A stretch of 64,000 nucleotides of DNA, taken from Herpetosiphon gulosus. GTDB taxonomy: Bacteria; Chloroflexota; Chloroflexia; Chloroflexales; Herpetosiphonaceae. Positions within the stretch are counted from its first letter, which is position 1. Every line of letters starts with the position of its first letter. Position numbers and translations under genes: made by a program. Shown piece after piece: positions 26,947-34,217 of this stretch. The stretch spans positions 37,994 through 101,993 of the forward strand of contig NZ_BAABRU010000018.1 in the NCBI RefSeq assembly GCF_039545135.1, in the 5' to 3' direction. The notes under the pieces were generated by a model. That model had not been told where the DNA came from. It made no database searches and worked only from the letters and a program-made list of their open reading frames with translations.

Positions 26947-28134
26947 ATGACGCGCTATTTGAGTGCTCGCGAAGTGGCCGAGCATTTGGGAATTAGTGTG
27001 CCAACCGTGTATGCCTATGTGAGCCGCGGGTTGTTGCACTCGGAGCCAGCCGGAGCGCATGCTCATCGCTATTTGTTCGATCAAGTTGAGCAATTGAAAT
27101 TACGCCGCGAAGGTCGGCGCAATCCGGCCAGCGTGGCGGCTGGGGCATTGCATTGGGGCACGCCAGTGCTCGATTCAGCGATCACGCTGATCGATAATCA
27201 GCAGGTCTATTATCGTGGGTTTGATGTGCGCGAATTGGCCAGTAGTGCTAGCATCGAAGAGGTTGCCAACCTGATTTGGGTTGGTGATCGTCAGCAAAGC
27301 CAGCAATTATGGGCCGATTTGCCAGCGCTAAACATTCCACAGTTGCCTGATCTGCCGTTGCTTGAGCAATTTGTCGTGGCTTTAGCAATCGTTGGCAGCA
27401 ACGATCATGCCGCTTTCGATCAACGCCCGCAAGGTTTGCAACGCACGGCGGTGCGGGTGGTGCAATTGCTGATCAGCGTGGCCGCCAAGCAACCTTTGCA
27501 AGGACCAATCGTGGCCCAGCTCGCCGAGGCTTGGCAGATTCCGCTACATTTACAGCCTTTGCTCAATGCTGCGCTGATTGTCAGTGCTGATCATGAACTC
27601 AACGTTTCATCGTTCACTGCTCGCTGCGTGGCTTCGGCGGGCACAACCTTGTATGCTGTGGTTAGTGCAGGCTTGGCGGCGCTGGGCGGGGTGCATCATG
27701 GCAAGCAAAGCGAATTAAGCGAGCTACTGTTGGATGAGCTATTACGTAGCCCCGATATTTATACGGCGTTGGCCCAAAAGTTGCGCTTAGGCCAGCCGAT
27801 TCCTGGCTTTGGCCACCCAATGTATCCCAACGGCGACCCACGCGGCAAGGTGTTGCTCGATCTGATTCGTCAATTAGCGCCGCAATTTAGCAACGATATT
27901 GATCGCATTATCCAAGCCGTTTATGAATTATTGGGCGATCATCCGACGATCGATTTTGGCTTGGCGTGGGTCGGGCGGGTGCTGAATTTGCCCTTGGGCA
28001 GCGCAATGAGCCTATTTGCCCTAGGCCGCAGCGTCGGCTGGATTGGCCATGCCTTGGAGCAATATAGCGATGCACGGTTGATTCGGCCCCGTGCTCGCTA
28101 CACGGGCGAACGGCCAAATATAATCAAGATTTAA
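26947..28134 (+). CDS. citrate-synthase-like protein with N-terminal helix-turn-helix
   Basis: 395 residues from ATG 26947 (GGAG seven bases upstream). Residues 1-58 are a MerR/excisionase-type DNA-binding domain: Y-L-S-A-R-E-V-A-E-H-L-G-I-S-V-P-T-V-Y-A-Y-V-S-R-G-L-L, with the wing ending in H-R-Y-L-F. From about 70 it is a citrate synthase that keeps the active-site histidines (D-H-E-L-N-V-S-S-F-T and G-F-G-H-P-M-Y), a candidate Asp (T-I-D-F-G-L-A) and the late Arg segment L-I-R-P-R-A-R-Y-T-G. It could be an enzyme, a metabolite-sensing repressor, or both. Divergent from the plain citrate synthase with a palindrome in between. Confidence 0.9.
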   Translation: MTRYLSAREVAEHLGISVPTVYAYVSRGLLHSEPAGAHAHRYLFDQVEQLKLRREGRRNPASVAAGALHWGTPVLDSAITLIDNQQVYYRGFDVRELASSASIEEVANLIWVGDRQQSQQLWADLPALNIPQLPDLPLLEQFVVALAIVGSNDHAAFDQRPQGLQRTAVRVVQLLISVAAKQPLQGPIVAQLAEAWQIPLHLQPLLNAALIVSADHELNVSSFTARCVASAGTTLYAVVSAGLAALGGVHHGKQSELSELLLDELLRSPDIYTALAQKLRLGQPIPGFGHPMYPNGDPRGKVLLDLIRQLAPQFSNDIDRIIQAVYELLGDHPTIDFGLAWVGRVLNLPLGSAMSLFALGRSVGWIGHALEQYSDARLIRPRARYTGERPNIIKI

Positions 28135-28152
28135 CCTGTGCTGCAACGCGTT

Positions 28153-28178
28153 ATTTAGCCGATTCTAATGGGCTAAAT
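28153..28178 (+). terminator. weak hairpin after the HTH-citrate synthase
   Basis: ATTTAGCC (28153-28160) pairs with GGCTAAAT (28171-28178) around a ten-base loop. It is followed by TGCGCTTTTAAG, a poor T-run. It plausibly ends the upstream message. Confidence 0.4.
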
Positions 28179-28196
28179 TGCGCTTTTAAGCACTAC

Positions 28197-28225
28197 TTGA
28201 CAAAATATCTAAATCGCACTATTAT
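28197..28225 (+). promoter_or_regulatory. consensus sigma70 promoter of the arginine leader
   Basis: Perfect -35 TTGACA (28197-28202), exact 17-bp spacer, -10 TATTAT (28220-28225). Transcription should start near 28231-28233, only a few bases before the leader ORF ATG at 28236. Confidence 0.85.
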
Positions 28226-28235
28226 TCGCGACATT

Positions 28236-28337
28236 ATGAAGAAACAAATGCTCACCAACCTTTTTTCGCCAGCATTGCGGCTGCGTCGTCCCCGTACCAA
28301 CGAGGTTCGGTGGGCTTGCGCCGTTTGTGCTGCATAA
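28236..28337 (+). CDS. arginine-rich leader peptide (33 codons)
   Basis: Short ORF reading MKKQMLTNLFSP then A-L-R-L-R-R-P-R-T-N-E-V-R-W-A-C-A-V-C-A-A and TAA. Five of 33 codons are Arg (15, 17, 18, 20, 25), four of them within six codons (CGG, CGT, CGT, CGT). The predicted transcript begins about five bases before the ATG and has no ribosome site, so translation would be leaderless. It ends 34 bp before the terminator hairpin that stands in front of argC. The Arg cluster lies in the loop between two RNA segments that can pair, the usual design of an attenuation control peptide. Not a recognised family. Confidence 0.75.
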   Translation: MKKQMLTNLFSPALRLRRPRTNEVRWACAVCAA

Positions 28338-28414
28338 CAGGCAACGAGCAAGATTACAAACGCCCAAGCGTTTCCCCCCGAACCTCATTTGATGGTTCGG
28401 GGGGAATCTTTTTT
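28251..28414 (+). promoter_or_regulatory. putative ribosome-mediated attenuator of the arginine operon
   Basis: Three pairings are mutually exclusive. Segment 1 (28251-28262, CTCACCAACCTT) pairs with segment 2 (28302-28314, GAGGTTCGGTGGG) in 12 pairs, two of them G-U, with C28308 bulged. Segment 2 (28302-28310) pairs perfectly with segment 3 (28378-28386, CCGAACCTC). Segment 3 (28372-28384) also forms the left arm of the terminator with segment 4 (28394-28406). A ribosome waiting at Arg codons 15-20 (28278-28295) would keep 1 and 2 apart, let 2:3 form and allow read-through into argC. Normal translation would let 1:2 and 3:4 form. Confidence 0.7.
28372..28414 (+). terminator. terminator hairpin of the arginine attenuator
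   Basis: Perfect 13-bp stem, TTCCCCCCGAACC (28372-28384) with GGTTCGGGGGGAA (28394-28406), nine-base loop, then TCTTTTTT (28407-28414). It is one of the strongest intrinsic terminators in the window and lies upstream of, not after, the arg genes. Confidence 0.93.
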
Positions 28415-28433
28415 AGCTCGAAATTATGAATTA

Positions 28434-28510
28434 TGAGGGATAAAGGATGAAACGTTTGAATGATGCACTATCCATGTGTTCATCCCTCATAATTCATCCT
28501 TCATCCTTAA
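28434..28510. repeat. GGATGA/TCATCC-word element with inverted arms
   Basis: GAATTATGAGGGATAAAGGATGAA (from 28429) is mirrored by TTCATCCCTCATAATTCATCCTTCATCC (to 28506). The intervening centre is about 25 bp. Related arrays lie at 4245, 22590, 31482 and 54908. The element occupies the argC 5' leader between the attenuator and the ribosome site. Confidence 0.75.
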
Positions 28511-28526
28511 CCATAGGGAGTTCGCA

Positions 28527-29537
28527 ATGATTCGTGTTGGTATTTTTGGCGTGACGGGATACGCCGGATACGAACTAGCTCGCTGGTTGCAGCGCCACCC
28601 AAGCGCCAGCGTGGTTTGGGCTGTTTCCGAATCGTCGGCGGGCAAGCGCTTGGCGCAGGTTGTGCCTGGGCCACTTGATATGCCTTTGTTGGCTGCGAAT
28701 CAGGTTGATTGGCAGGCAGTTGATCTAATTTTCACGGGGTTGCCGCATGGTGTCGCTGCCCAAACGGTGGCAGAGGCTCGCAAGCATGGTGTCAAAGCCA
28801 TCGACCTCTCCGCCGACCTGCGACTGGACAACCCCGCCGCTTACACCCGCTGGTACGACCACACGCATCCCCACCCTGAACTTTTGAATGCTCCCTATGG
28901 CTTGCCTGAACTGAATCGCGCTGCATTGGTCGATGTGCCAGCAATTGCCAACCCAGGTTGCTACCCCACCAGTGTTTTACTTGGTTTAGCACCTTTGCTC
29001 GAACAAGGTTGGTGGCAAACTGGTCAAACCATCATCATCAATGCTGCTTCGGGCGTTTCGGGCGCTGGCCGCGCACCCAAACAGCACTTGCATTTTGTCG
29101 AGGCTCACGAAAATTATAGCCCCTACAACATTGGCCATACCCACCGTCATGTTGGCGAAATTGAGCAAGAATTGAGCAAGTTGGCAAACGCACCAGTTAA
29201 CACGATTTTTGCACCACACCTCTTGCCGACCCAACGCGGTATTTTAAGCACAATCTATGTGCCAATTCAGCCAGAGCTAGATTTGGTCAGCATTCATGCG
29301 CTTTATCGCCAACGTTATGCTGCTGAGCCATTTGTTAATGTGCTCGATCAAGGTCAGTTGGCCAGTTTGGCCCATGTTGTGCATACCAACGATTGCGCAA
29401 TTGGCTTGACGCTCGCTCAGCCTGGCATGTTGATCGTCACAGCGGCGATTGATAATTTGCTCAAGGGTGCTTCGGGTCAAGCAATTCAAAATATGAATAT
29501 TATGTTTGGTTTGCCTGAAACCACGGGCTTGCGCTAG
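28527..29537 (+). CDS. argC: N-acetyl-gamma-glutamyl-phosphate reductase
   Basis: 336 residues from ATG 28527 (AGGGAG upstream). Third step of arginine synthesis: NADPH reduction of N-acetylglutamyl phosphate. Rossmann motif I-F-G-V-T-G-Y-A-G-Y-E-L (6-17), catalytic Cys145 in A-N-P-G-C-Y-P-T, and the Y-N-I-G-H-T-H-R-H-V substrate-loop region are present. First gene of the arginine block, directly behind the putative attenuator. argB follows after nine bases. Confidence 0.96.
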   Translation: MIRVGIFGVTGYAGYELARWLQRHPSASVVWAVSESSAGKRLAQVVPGPLDMPLLAANQVDWQAVDLIFTGLPHGVAAQTVAEARKHGVKAIDLSADLRLDNPAAYTRWYDHTHPHPELLNAPYGLPELNRAALVDVPAIANPGCYPTSVLLGLAPLLEQGWWQTGQTIIINAASGVSGAGRAPKQHLHFVEAHENYSPYNIGHTHRHVGEIEQELSKLANAPVNTIFAPHLLPTQRGILSTIYVPIQPELDLVSIHALYRQRYAAEPFVNVLDQGQLASLAHVVHTNDCAIGLTLAQPGMLIVTAAIDNLLKGASGQAIQNMNIMFGLPETTGLR

Positions 29538-29546
29538 GAGTGTGCA

Positions 29547-30293
29547 ATGCGGATCTTGAAGCTTGGCGGCAATGAAATAGATGACCCAACCTGGCTGGCC
29601 CGTTTGGTCGCGGTGATCCAAACCATGGTCAATGTCAACGATGTACCAATTTTGGTCCATGGCGGTGGCAAGGAAATTGGCCAATTGCAGGTAGCGCTTG
29701 GTGGTGAGCCGCAATTTGTGGCTGGCCTGCGCGTCACCGACCAAACCGCGCTCAAAGCGGCCACGATGGTGCTTTGTGGCATGGTCAGCACCCGTTTGGT
29801 TGCGGCCTTGAATGTAGTTGGCGTGGAAGCCCTTGGCTTGTCGGGGGTTGATCGCAACTTGGTGTATGCCACCCGCTTGGAGCATGGCGCTGGCGATTTG
29901 GGTGCAGTTGGCAAGCCAGCCCGCATTCGCGCCACGGTTTTATTTGAAGCCTTGGCAGCAGATGTTGTGCCTGTGCTAGCTCCCTTGTGTGCTGATGGCG
30001 TTGGCGGCACGCTGAATGTCAATGCTGATGTGTTTGCGGGAGCGATTGCTGCTGCTGTTGGAGCCGATGAAGCGGTGTTTATCTCGAATGTACCTGGGGT
30101 TTTGATTGATGGTGTGGTTGCGCCACGGCTCAACACCAACGATATTCAGGCATTAATCGCCAATGGCACAATCAGCGGCGGCATGATTCCCAAGGTCGAA
30201 TCGGCCTTAAGCGGCTTGCAAGCTGGGGTGAAAATTGTGAGGATCACCAACATCGATCAGCTTGATGCTGGCACAATTATCGAGACTGCCTAA
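29547..30293 (+). CDS. argB: acetylglutamate kinase
   Basis: 248 residues, amino acid kinase fold. Phosphorylates N-acetylglutamate. Seen: I-L-K-L-G-G-N (3-9, phosphate-binding Lys), V-H-G-G-G-K-E-I (37-44), G-L-R-V-T-D, and C-terminal G-T-I-S-G-G-M-I-P-K-V. The chain begins right at the kinase core, so the N-terminal helix that makes arginine-inhibited NAGKs hexameric is absent; feedback inhibition by arginine is therefore not expected. A LysZ-type aminoadipate/glutamate kinase is the alternative, but the argC/argG/argJ context favours NAGK. Overlaps the next gene by one base. Confidence 0.92.
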   Translation: MRILKLGGNEIDDPTWLARLVAVIQTMVNVNDVPILVHGGGKEIGQLQVALGGEPQFVAGLRVTDQTALKAATMVLCGMVSTRLVAALNVVGVEALGLSGVDRNLVYATRLEHGAGDLGAVGKPARIRATVLFEALAADVVPVLAPLCADGVGGTLNVNADVFAGAIAAAVGADEAVFISNVPGVLIDGVVAPRLNTNDIQALIANGTISGGMIPKVESALSGLQAGVKIVRITNIDQLDAGTIIETA

Positions 30294-30814
30294 TGCCAAG
30301 TCATTCGGTTTACGACAATATTCGCACCCGAGTGATTGTGCTGCGTGAGCAAGAACTCTTGATTTTGGCCACCGAAGATCAGCCAGAATTAGTTTGGCGT
30401 TTGCCTGGCGGTGGTTTAGAACGCGGTGAATCATTGGCCGATTGTGCCGCCCGCGAAGTTTGGGAAGAATGCGGTATTCGGGTGCAAGTTGGCAAAGTTG
30501 CTTTCTTGCGCGAGTGGGTTATTCCAACCTATGCCATCATCGACCCTGAGGATCGCGAGCCAAACTATGGCTTAGAAGTGTTTCTGTATGCTACGCCGTT
30601 AGATCCGCAGGCTACACTTCATGCCGAGGCCGCCGATAAACCAATGCCCGAATGGCGAGCCTTAGCTGACATTGCCAGCCTGCCATTTTGGCCCAAAGAG
30701 CTGAAATCGTTGGCAACGTTTTTGGCTCAAGGTCAACGCCCAAGCGCCACCCATTCATTCGTTAGCAGCTTTGAATCTGGTTGGGCAATCCCGCCAGCAA
30801 TCGACTGGGCTTGA
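30293..30814 (+). CDS. Nudix hydrolase embedded in the arginine operon
   Basis: 173 residues. The complete Nudix box G-x5-E-x7-R-E-V-W-E-E-C-G-I spans 40-62, with W-R-L-P-G-G-G just before it. It hydrolyses a nucleoside diphosphate linked to some moiety; the substrate is not predictable. The start codon overlaps the argB stop (TAATG), so it is made with ArgB. A house-cleaning or nucleotide-signal role linked to arginine synthesis is only a guess. A MITE-like element follows immediately. Confidence 0.9.
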   Translation: MPSHSVYDNIRTRVIVLREQELLILATEDQPELVWRLPGGGLERGESLADCAAREVWEECGIRVQVGKVAFLREWVIPTYAIIDPEDREPNYGLEVFLYATPLDPQATLHAEAADKPMPEWRALADIASLPFWPKELKSLATFLAQGQRPSATHSFVSSFESGWAIPPAIDWA

Positions 30815-30910
30815 TGCCTCACCCCCTCTCCCGCCCAGCAGGCGAGGGGGAAACGCTCTAAAATTCTCCCCTCTCCCGCCGCAGTGGGAGAGGGGATGGG
30901 GGTGAGGGCA
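30815..30910. repeat. MITE-like palindromic element, copy C
   Basis: About 96 bp starting TGCCTCACCCCC and ending GGGGGTGAGGGCA, with both internal half-sites (CCCGCCCAGCAGGCGAGGGGG and CCGCAGTGGGAGAGGGG). It starts one base after the Nudix stop, inside the arginine operon. Confidence 0.85.
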
Positions 30911-30973
30911 GGGTACACACTTTATCGATATTAAACATTATCCGGCGCAAGCCGTTTTGGGAGTAACCAATCA

Positions 30974-31477
30974 ATGGTTGCCATTCAACACAGTACACTT
31001 TTGGCTCCAATCGATCCTGCGGACGTTGTAGTTCGGCCAGCCCATGAAGACGATGTAGCTGGTATGAGTGAATTGGTAGCTGAAAATGTGCGGGCTGGGC
31101 ATTTATTACCCCGTTCCGCTGACGAAATTCGTGCTTCTTTAGCAAATTGGGTAGTTGCCTGCCATGGCCAACGGGTGATTGGCATCGGCTCGTTGTTGCT
31201 GATGAATCCTGATCTGGTTGAGGTTCGCTCATTAGCTGTAGCAACCGAGTATCGTGCCGCTGGTGTAGGAGCCAAAATTGTGCTCGAACTGGTTGCGCAG
31301 GCAAAATTGCGCCGCATTCATACCGTTTTTGCCTTGACCCGTGCCGTCTCGTTTTTTGTGCGCTTGGGCTTTAGCATCACCGACAAAGAACGCTTCCCTG
31401 AAAAGGTTTGGCGCGATTGTGTCAAATGTCCACTCGTCACCTGCTGTGACGAAACCGCCGTCGTTTGGGAACATTAA
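30974..31477 (+). CDS. ArgA-like N-acetylglutamate synthase (short GNAT type)
   Basis: 167 residues, a stand-alone GNAT domain of the kind that supplies N-acetylglutamate without an amino-acid-kinase domain. Acetyl-CoA core E-V-R-S-L-A-V and Y-R-A-A-G-V-G-A-K-I-V are visible. The family-typical C-terminus T-R-A-V-S-F-F-V-R-L-G-F and the Cys-containing ending F-P-E-K-V-W-R-D-C-V-K-C-P also occur in ArgA/NAGS GNATs. With ArgJ also present (which can recycle the acetyl group), this enzyme would prime the cycle. The position between argB and argG supports the call. Confidence 0.82.
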   Translation: MVAIQHSTLLAPIDPADVVVRPAHEDDVAGMSELVAENVRAGHLLPRSADEIRASLANWVVACHGQRVIGIGSLLLMNPDLVEVRSLAVATEYRAAGVGAKIVLELVAQAKLRRIHTVFALTRAVSFFVRLGFSITDKERFPEKVWRDCVKCPLVTCCDETAVVWEH

Positions 31478-31481
31478 ATAA

Positions 31482-31610
31482 AAGGATGAAGGATGAAGGA
31501 TGAGGGATGAAGATCTAATCCCTTGGGTTTATCCTTAACTTTGTCTGTTGTGAAATGAAGGATAGTTCAGGGATTTTATCCCTCATCCCTCATCCTTCAT
31601 CCCTTCATAA
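31482..31610. repeat. GGATGA/TCATCC-word element with inverted arms
   Basis: AAAGGATGAAGGATGAAGGATGAGGGATGAAG (31481-31512) is mirrored by CCCTCATCCCTCATCCTTCATCCCTTC (31580-31606). The roughly 70-bp centre is unique. It fills the gap before argG and ends at its ribosome site. Confidence 0.85.
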
Positions 31611-31624
31611 GGAGTTCATTGGTC

Positions 31625-32836
31625 ATGTCGAATGCGACTGCAAATAAAGTGGTGCTGGCCTACTCAGGTGGTTTGGATACCAGCGTGATCGTGCCGTGGT
31701 TGAAGGAACACTATGGCTGCGAAGTCGTCTGTTACTGCGCCAATCTTGGCCAAGATGACGATCTGAGCGGCGTAGAAGCCAAAGCGATTGCTTCAGGTGC
31801 AAGTGCCTGCTATGTCGAAGATTTGCGCGAAGAATTCGTGCGCGATTTCTTGTTTCCCATGCTGCAATCGGGCGCAACCTACGAACGCACCTACTTGCTC
31901 GGCACCAGCATCGCCCGCCCACTGATCGCACGTGGTCAGGTGCAAACTGCCTTGAAAGTTGGTGCTGATGCACTTTCCCACGGCTGCACGGGCAAAGGCA
32001 ACGATCAAGTGCGCTTTGAATTGACCTACATGGCCTTGGCTCCGCACATGAAAATTATCGCGCCATGGCGTGAATGGCACATTCGCTCACGTGAAGATGC
32101 ACTGGATTATGCTGCGTTGCACAATGTGCCAGTTACCAGCACTCGCGCCTCGATCTACAGCCGCGACGGCAATATTTGGCACTTGAGCCATGAAGGTGGC
32201 TCGTTGGAAGACCCATGGTTGGAGCCAGAATTGACCATGTTCCAACGCACCGTAACCCCTGAAGAAGCCCCCGATTTGCCAGAATACTTGGAAATTGGCT
32301 TCGAGCGTGGTATTCCAGTTAGCGTGAATGGCGAGCAACTTGGCCCGGTGGCCTTGCTGCAAACCCTCAACGACATTGGCGCTCGTCATGGCGTTGGCCG
32401 CGTCGATTTGGTCGAAAATCGCTTGGTCGGCATGAAGAGCCACGGCGTATACGAAACGCCAGGCGGCACATTGCTCTATCGTGCTCACCAAGGCCTCGAA
32501 GAATTGGCGCTTGATCGCGAAACGTTGCACTTCAAAGATACCTTGGCAATCCGCTTCTCAGAGTTGATTTACAACGGTCAATGGTGGTCGCCGTTACGCT
32601 ATGCCTTGTCGGCATTTTTCACTGAAACCCAAAAGAACGTTACAGGTGTTACCCGCTTGAAAGTCTTCAAAGGTGGCGTACATTTGGTTGGCCGCAAGGC
32701 TGAACGCAGCTTGTACGTACCCGATTTGGCAACCTTCAGCGAAGATGCAGTCTATAACCAAGCCGATGCTGAAGGCTTTATCAAGCTCTTTGGCTTGCCC
32801 CAAAAAGTTGAAGCCTTAACCTCAGGAGCTGAATAA
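31625..32836 (+). CDS. argG: argininosuccinate synthase
   Basis: 403 residues from ATG 31625; a TTG at 31619 lies closer to GGAG and could also be used. Joins citrulline and aspartate with ATP. N-type ATP pyrophosphatase loop [11 protein letters not shown], then [23 protein letters not shown], and G-R-V-D-L-V-E-N-R are all present. Normal length. argJ follows after two bases. Confidence 0.97.
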   Translation: MSNATANKVVLAYSGGLDTSVIVPWLKEHYGCEVVCYCANLGQDDDLSGVEAKAIASGASACYVEDLREEFVRDFLFPMLQSGATYERTYLLGTSIARPLIARGQVQTALKVGADALSHGCTGKGNDQVRFELTYMALAPHMKIIAPWREWHIRSREDALDYAALHNVPVTSTRASIYSRDGNIWHLSHEGGSLEDPWLEPELTMFQRTVTPEEAPDLPEYLEIGFERGIPVSVNGEQLGPVALLQTLNDIGARHGVGRVDLVENRLVGMKSHGVYETPGGTLLYRAHQGLEELALDRETLHFKDTLAIRFSELIYNGQWWSPLRYALSAFFTETQKNVTGVTRLKVFKGGVHLVGRKAERSLYVPDLATFSEDAVYNQADAEGFIKLFGLPQKVEALTSGAE

Positions 32837-32838
32837 GC

Positions 32839-34026
32839 ATGAGTATCTTTCGTTTTGCCGCCGGCTTCCGCAGTGCTGCGGGGCGATGTGGCTTGAAGGC
32901 CAGTGGTAATCCTGATTTAAGTTTACTTGTTGCTGATAGTGTTTGCACCGGGGCTGGGGTATTTACCACCAGCCTCGTCAAAGCTGCTCCAGTGCTCTAC
33001 GATCAAGCAGTGTTAGCCGAGCACGCCAGCGAAATTCGGGCAATTATTGCCAATGCTGGCTGTGCCAATGCTTGTACTGGAGCACAAGGCGATGCGGCTG
33101 CCCGCGAGATGGCTCGTTTGGCGGCTGAAGCAGTTGGTTGCGAACCACATCAAGTTTTGGTGCTTTCAACTGGTGTCATCGGCCATCAACTGAATGTTGA
33201 AAAAGTTGCTAAGGGCGTGGCGGCAATTGCGCCTGAATTAAGCGTTGAGCATGCTCCAGCGCTTGCCGAAGCGATTATGACCACCGATACCCGCCCCAAA
33301 ACGTCGAGCGCCACGGCGGTGATCGATGGAGTTGAGGTAACGGTGGCTGGGGTGGCCAAAGGCGCAGGCATGATCCATCCGATGATGGCAACCATGCTTT
33401 CAATTGTCACCACCGATGCAGCAATCGATGCCGATTTGGCCCAAAGTTTGTTGCGCGAAGTCACCGATGCATCATTTAACTGTGTAACGGTGGATGGCGA
33501 CCCGAGCACCAACGATACGCTGTTGTTGTTGGCCTCTGGCGTGAGTGGCGTAACGATCAACGCCAGCAATATTGCGGCCTTCCGCCAAGCACTCGAAATT
33601 GTCTGCATCGATTTGGCTAAACAAATTGCTGCCGATGGCGAAGGCGCAACCAAGTTAATCACCATCACGGTTGATCATGCGCCGAGTATTGCCGCAGCCC
33701 GTACCGTTGCCCGCAAAATTGCCTGCTCACCCTTGGTCAAAACCGCGATTCACGGCGGTGATCCCAATTGGGGGCGGATTTTGGCGGCAGCTGGAGTTGC
33801 TGGTGTACCCTTCGATCCCAGCCACGTTGAATTGTGGTTGGGCGAGGTGCAATTAGTTGCTGGTGGCACGCCGACCAACTACAACGAACGCGAAGCCGCC
33901 AGCCAAATTAGTGGTCAACAGGTCGCGATTCGGCTAAATCTTGGGGCTGGCGCGGCTACTGGCTATGCTTGGACCTGCGATTTTAGCGCCGAATATGTGC
34001 GAATTAACGCTGATTATCGGACGTAA
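32839..34026 (+). CDS. argJ: bifunctional glutamate N-acetyltransferase / ornithine acetyltransferase
   Basis: 395 residues. Transfers acetyl from N-acetylornithine to glutamate, making the acetyl cycle economical. The self-cleavage site is clear: K-G-A-G-M-I-H-P-M-M-A-T-M-L with the nucleophile T185, giving alpha (1-184) and beta chains. Also S-T-G-V-I-G near 110 and G-G-D-P-N-W-G-R-I-L-A-A-A in the beta chain. It begins two bases after argG. Whether it is mono- or bifunctional cannot be read from sequence. Confidence 0.96.
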   Translation: MSIFRFAAGFRSAAGRCGLKASGNPDLSLLVADSVCTGAGVFTTSLVKAAPVLYDQAVLAEHASEIRAIIANAGCANACTGAQGDAAAREMARLAAEAVGCEPHQVLVLSTGVIGHQLNVEKVAKGVAAIAPELSVEHAPALAEAIMTTDTRPKTSSATAVIDGVEVTVAGVAKGAGMIHPMMATMLSIVTTDAAIDADLAQSLLREVTDASFNCVTVDGDPSTNDTLLLLASGVSGVTINASNIAAFRQALEIVCIDLAKQIAADGEGATKLITITVDHAPSIAAARTVARKIACSPLVKTAIHGGDPNWGRILAAAGVAGVPFDPSHVELWLGEVQLVAGGTPTNYNEREAASQISGQQVAIRLNLGAGAATGYAWTCDFSAEYVRINADYRT

Positions 34027-34200
34027 ATGAGGGACTAGGGGTCAGGATTCAGGGATCAGTGATTAGGGATCAGTAATTAGGGATCAGGGGTCAGAATCTA
34101 ATTTTGACCTAGCTTCATGACTTAGGGCTGAGCCAAACTTACTTTCTCTGCGCCGCTGCGTTAATCCTGATCCCTGACCCCTAGCCCCTGATCCCTAAAT
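34027..34200. repeat. GGGATCAG-word element with inverted arms
   Basis: Left arm: repeated AGGGATCAG(T)GATT / AGGGGTCAGG (34030-34094). Right arm: TGATCCCTGACCCCTAGCCCCTGATCCCT (34168-34196). About 70 bp of unique centre. Words of this family recur at 36602-36630, 36826-36855 and 40022-40048. It separates argJ from argH. Confidence 0.8.
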
Positions 34201-34217
34201 AACGAGGTAACCAAACC

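Noticed and set aside
28236..28414. T-box riboswitch in front of argC
   Set aside because: No GGTGGNACCGCG antiterminator box, and the specifier-loop stem is absent. The short ORF plus alternative pairings explain the region better.
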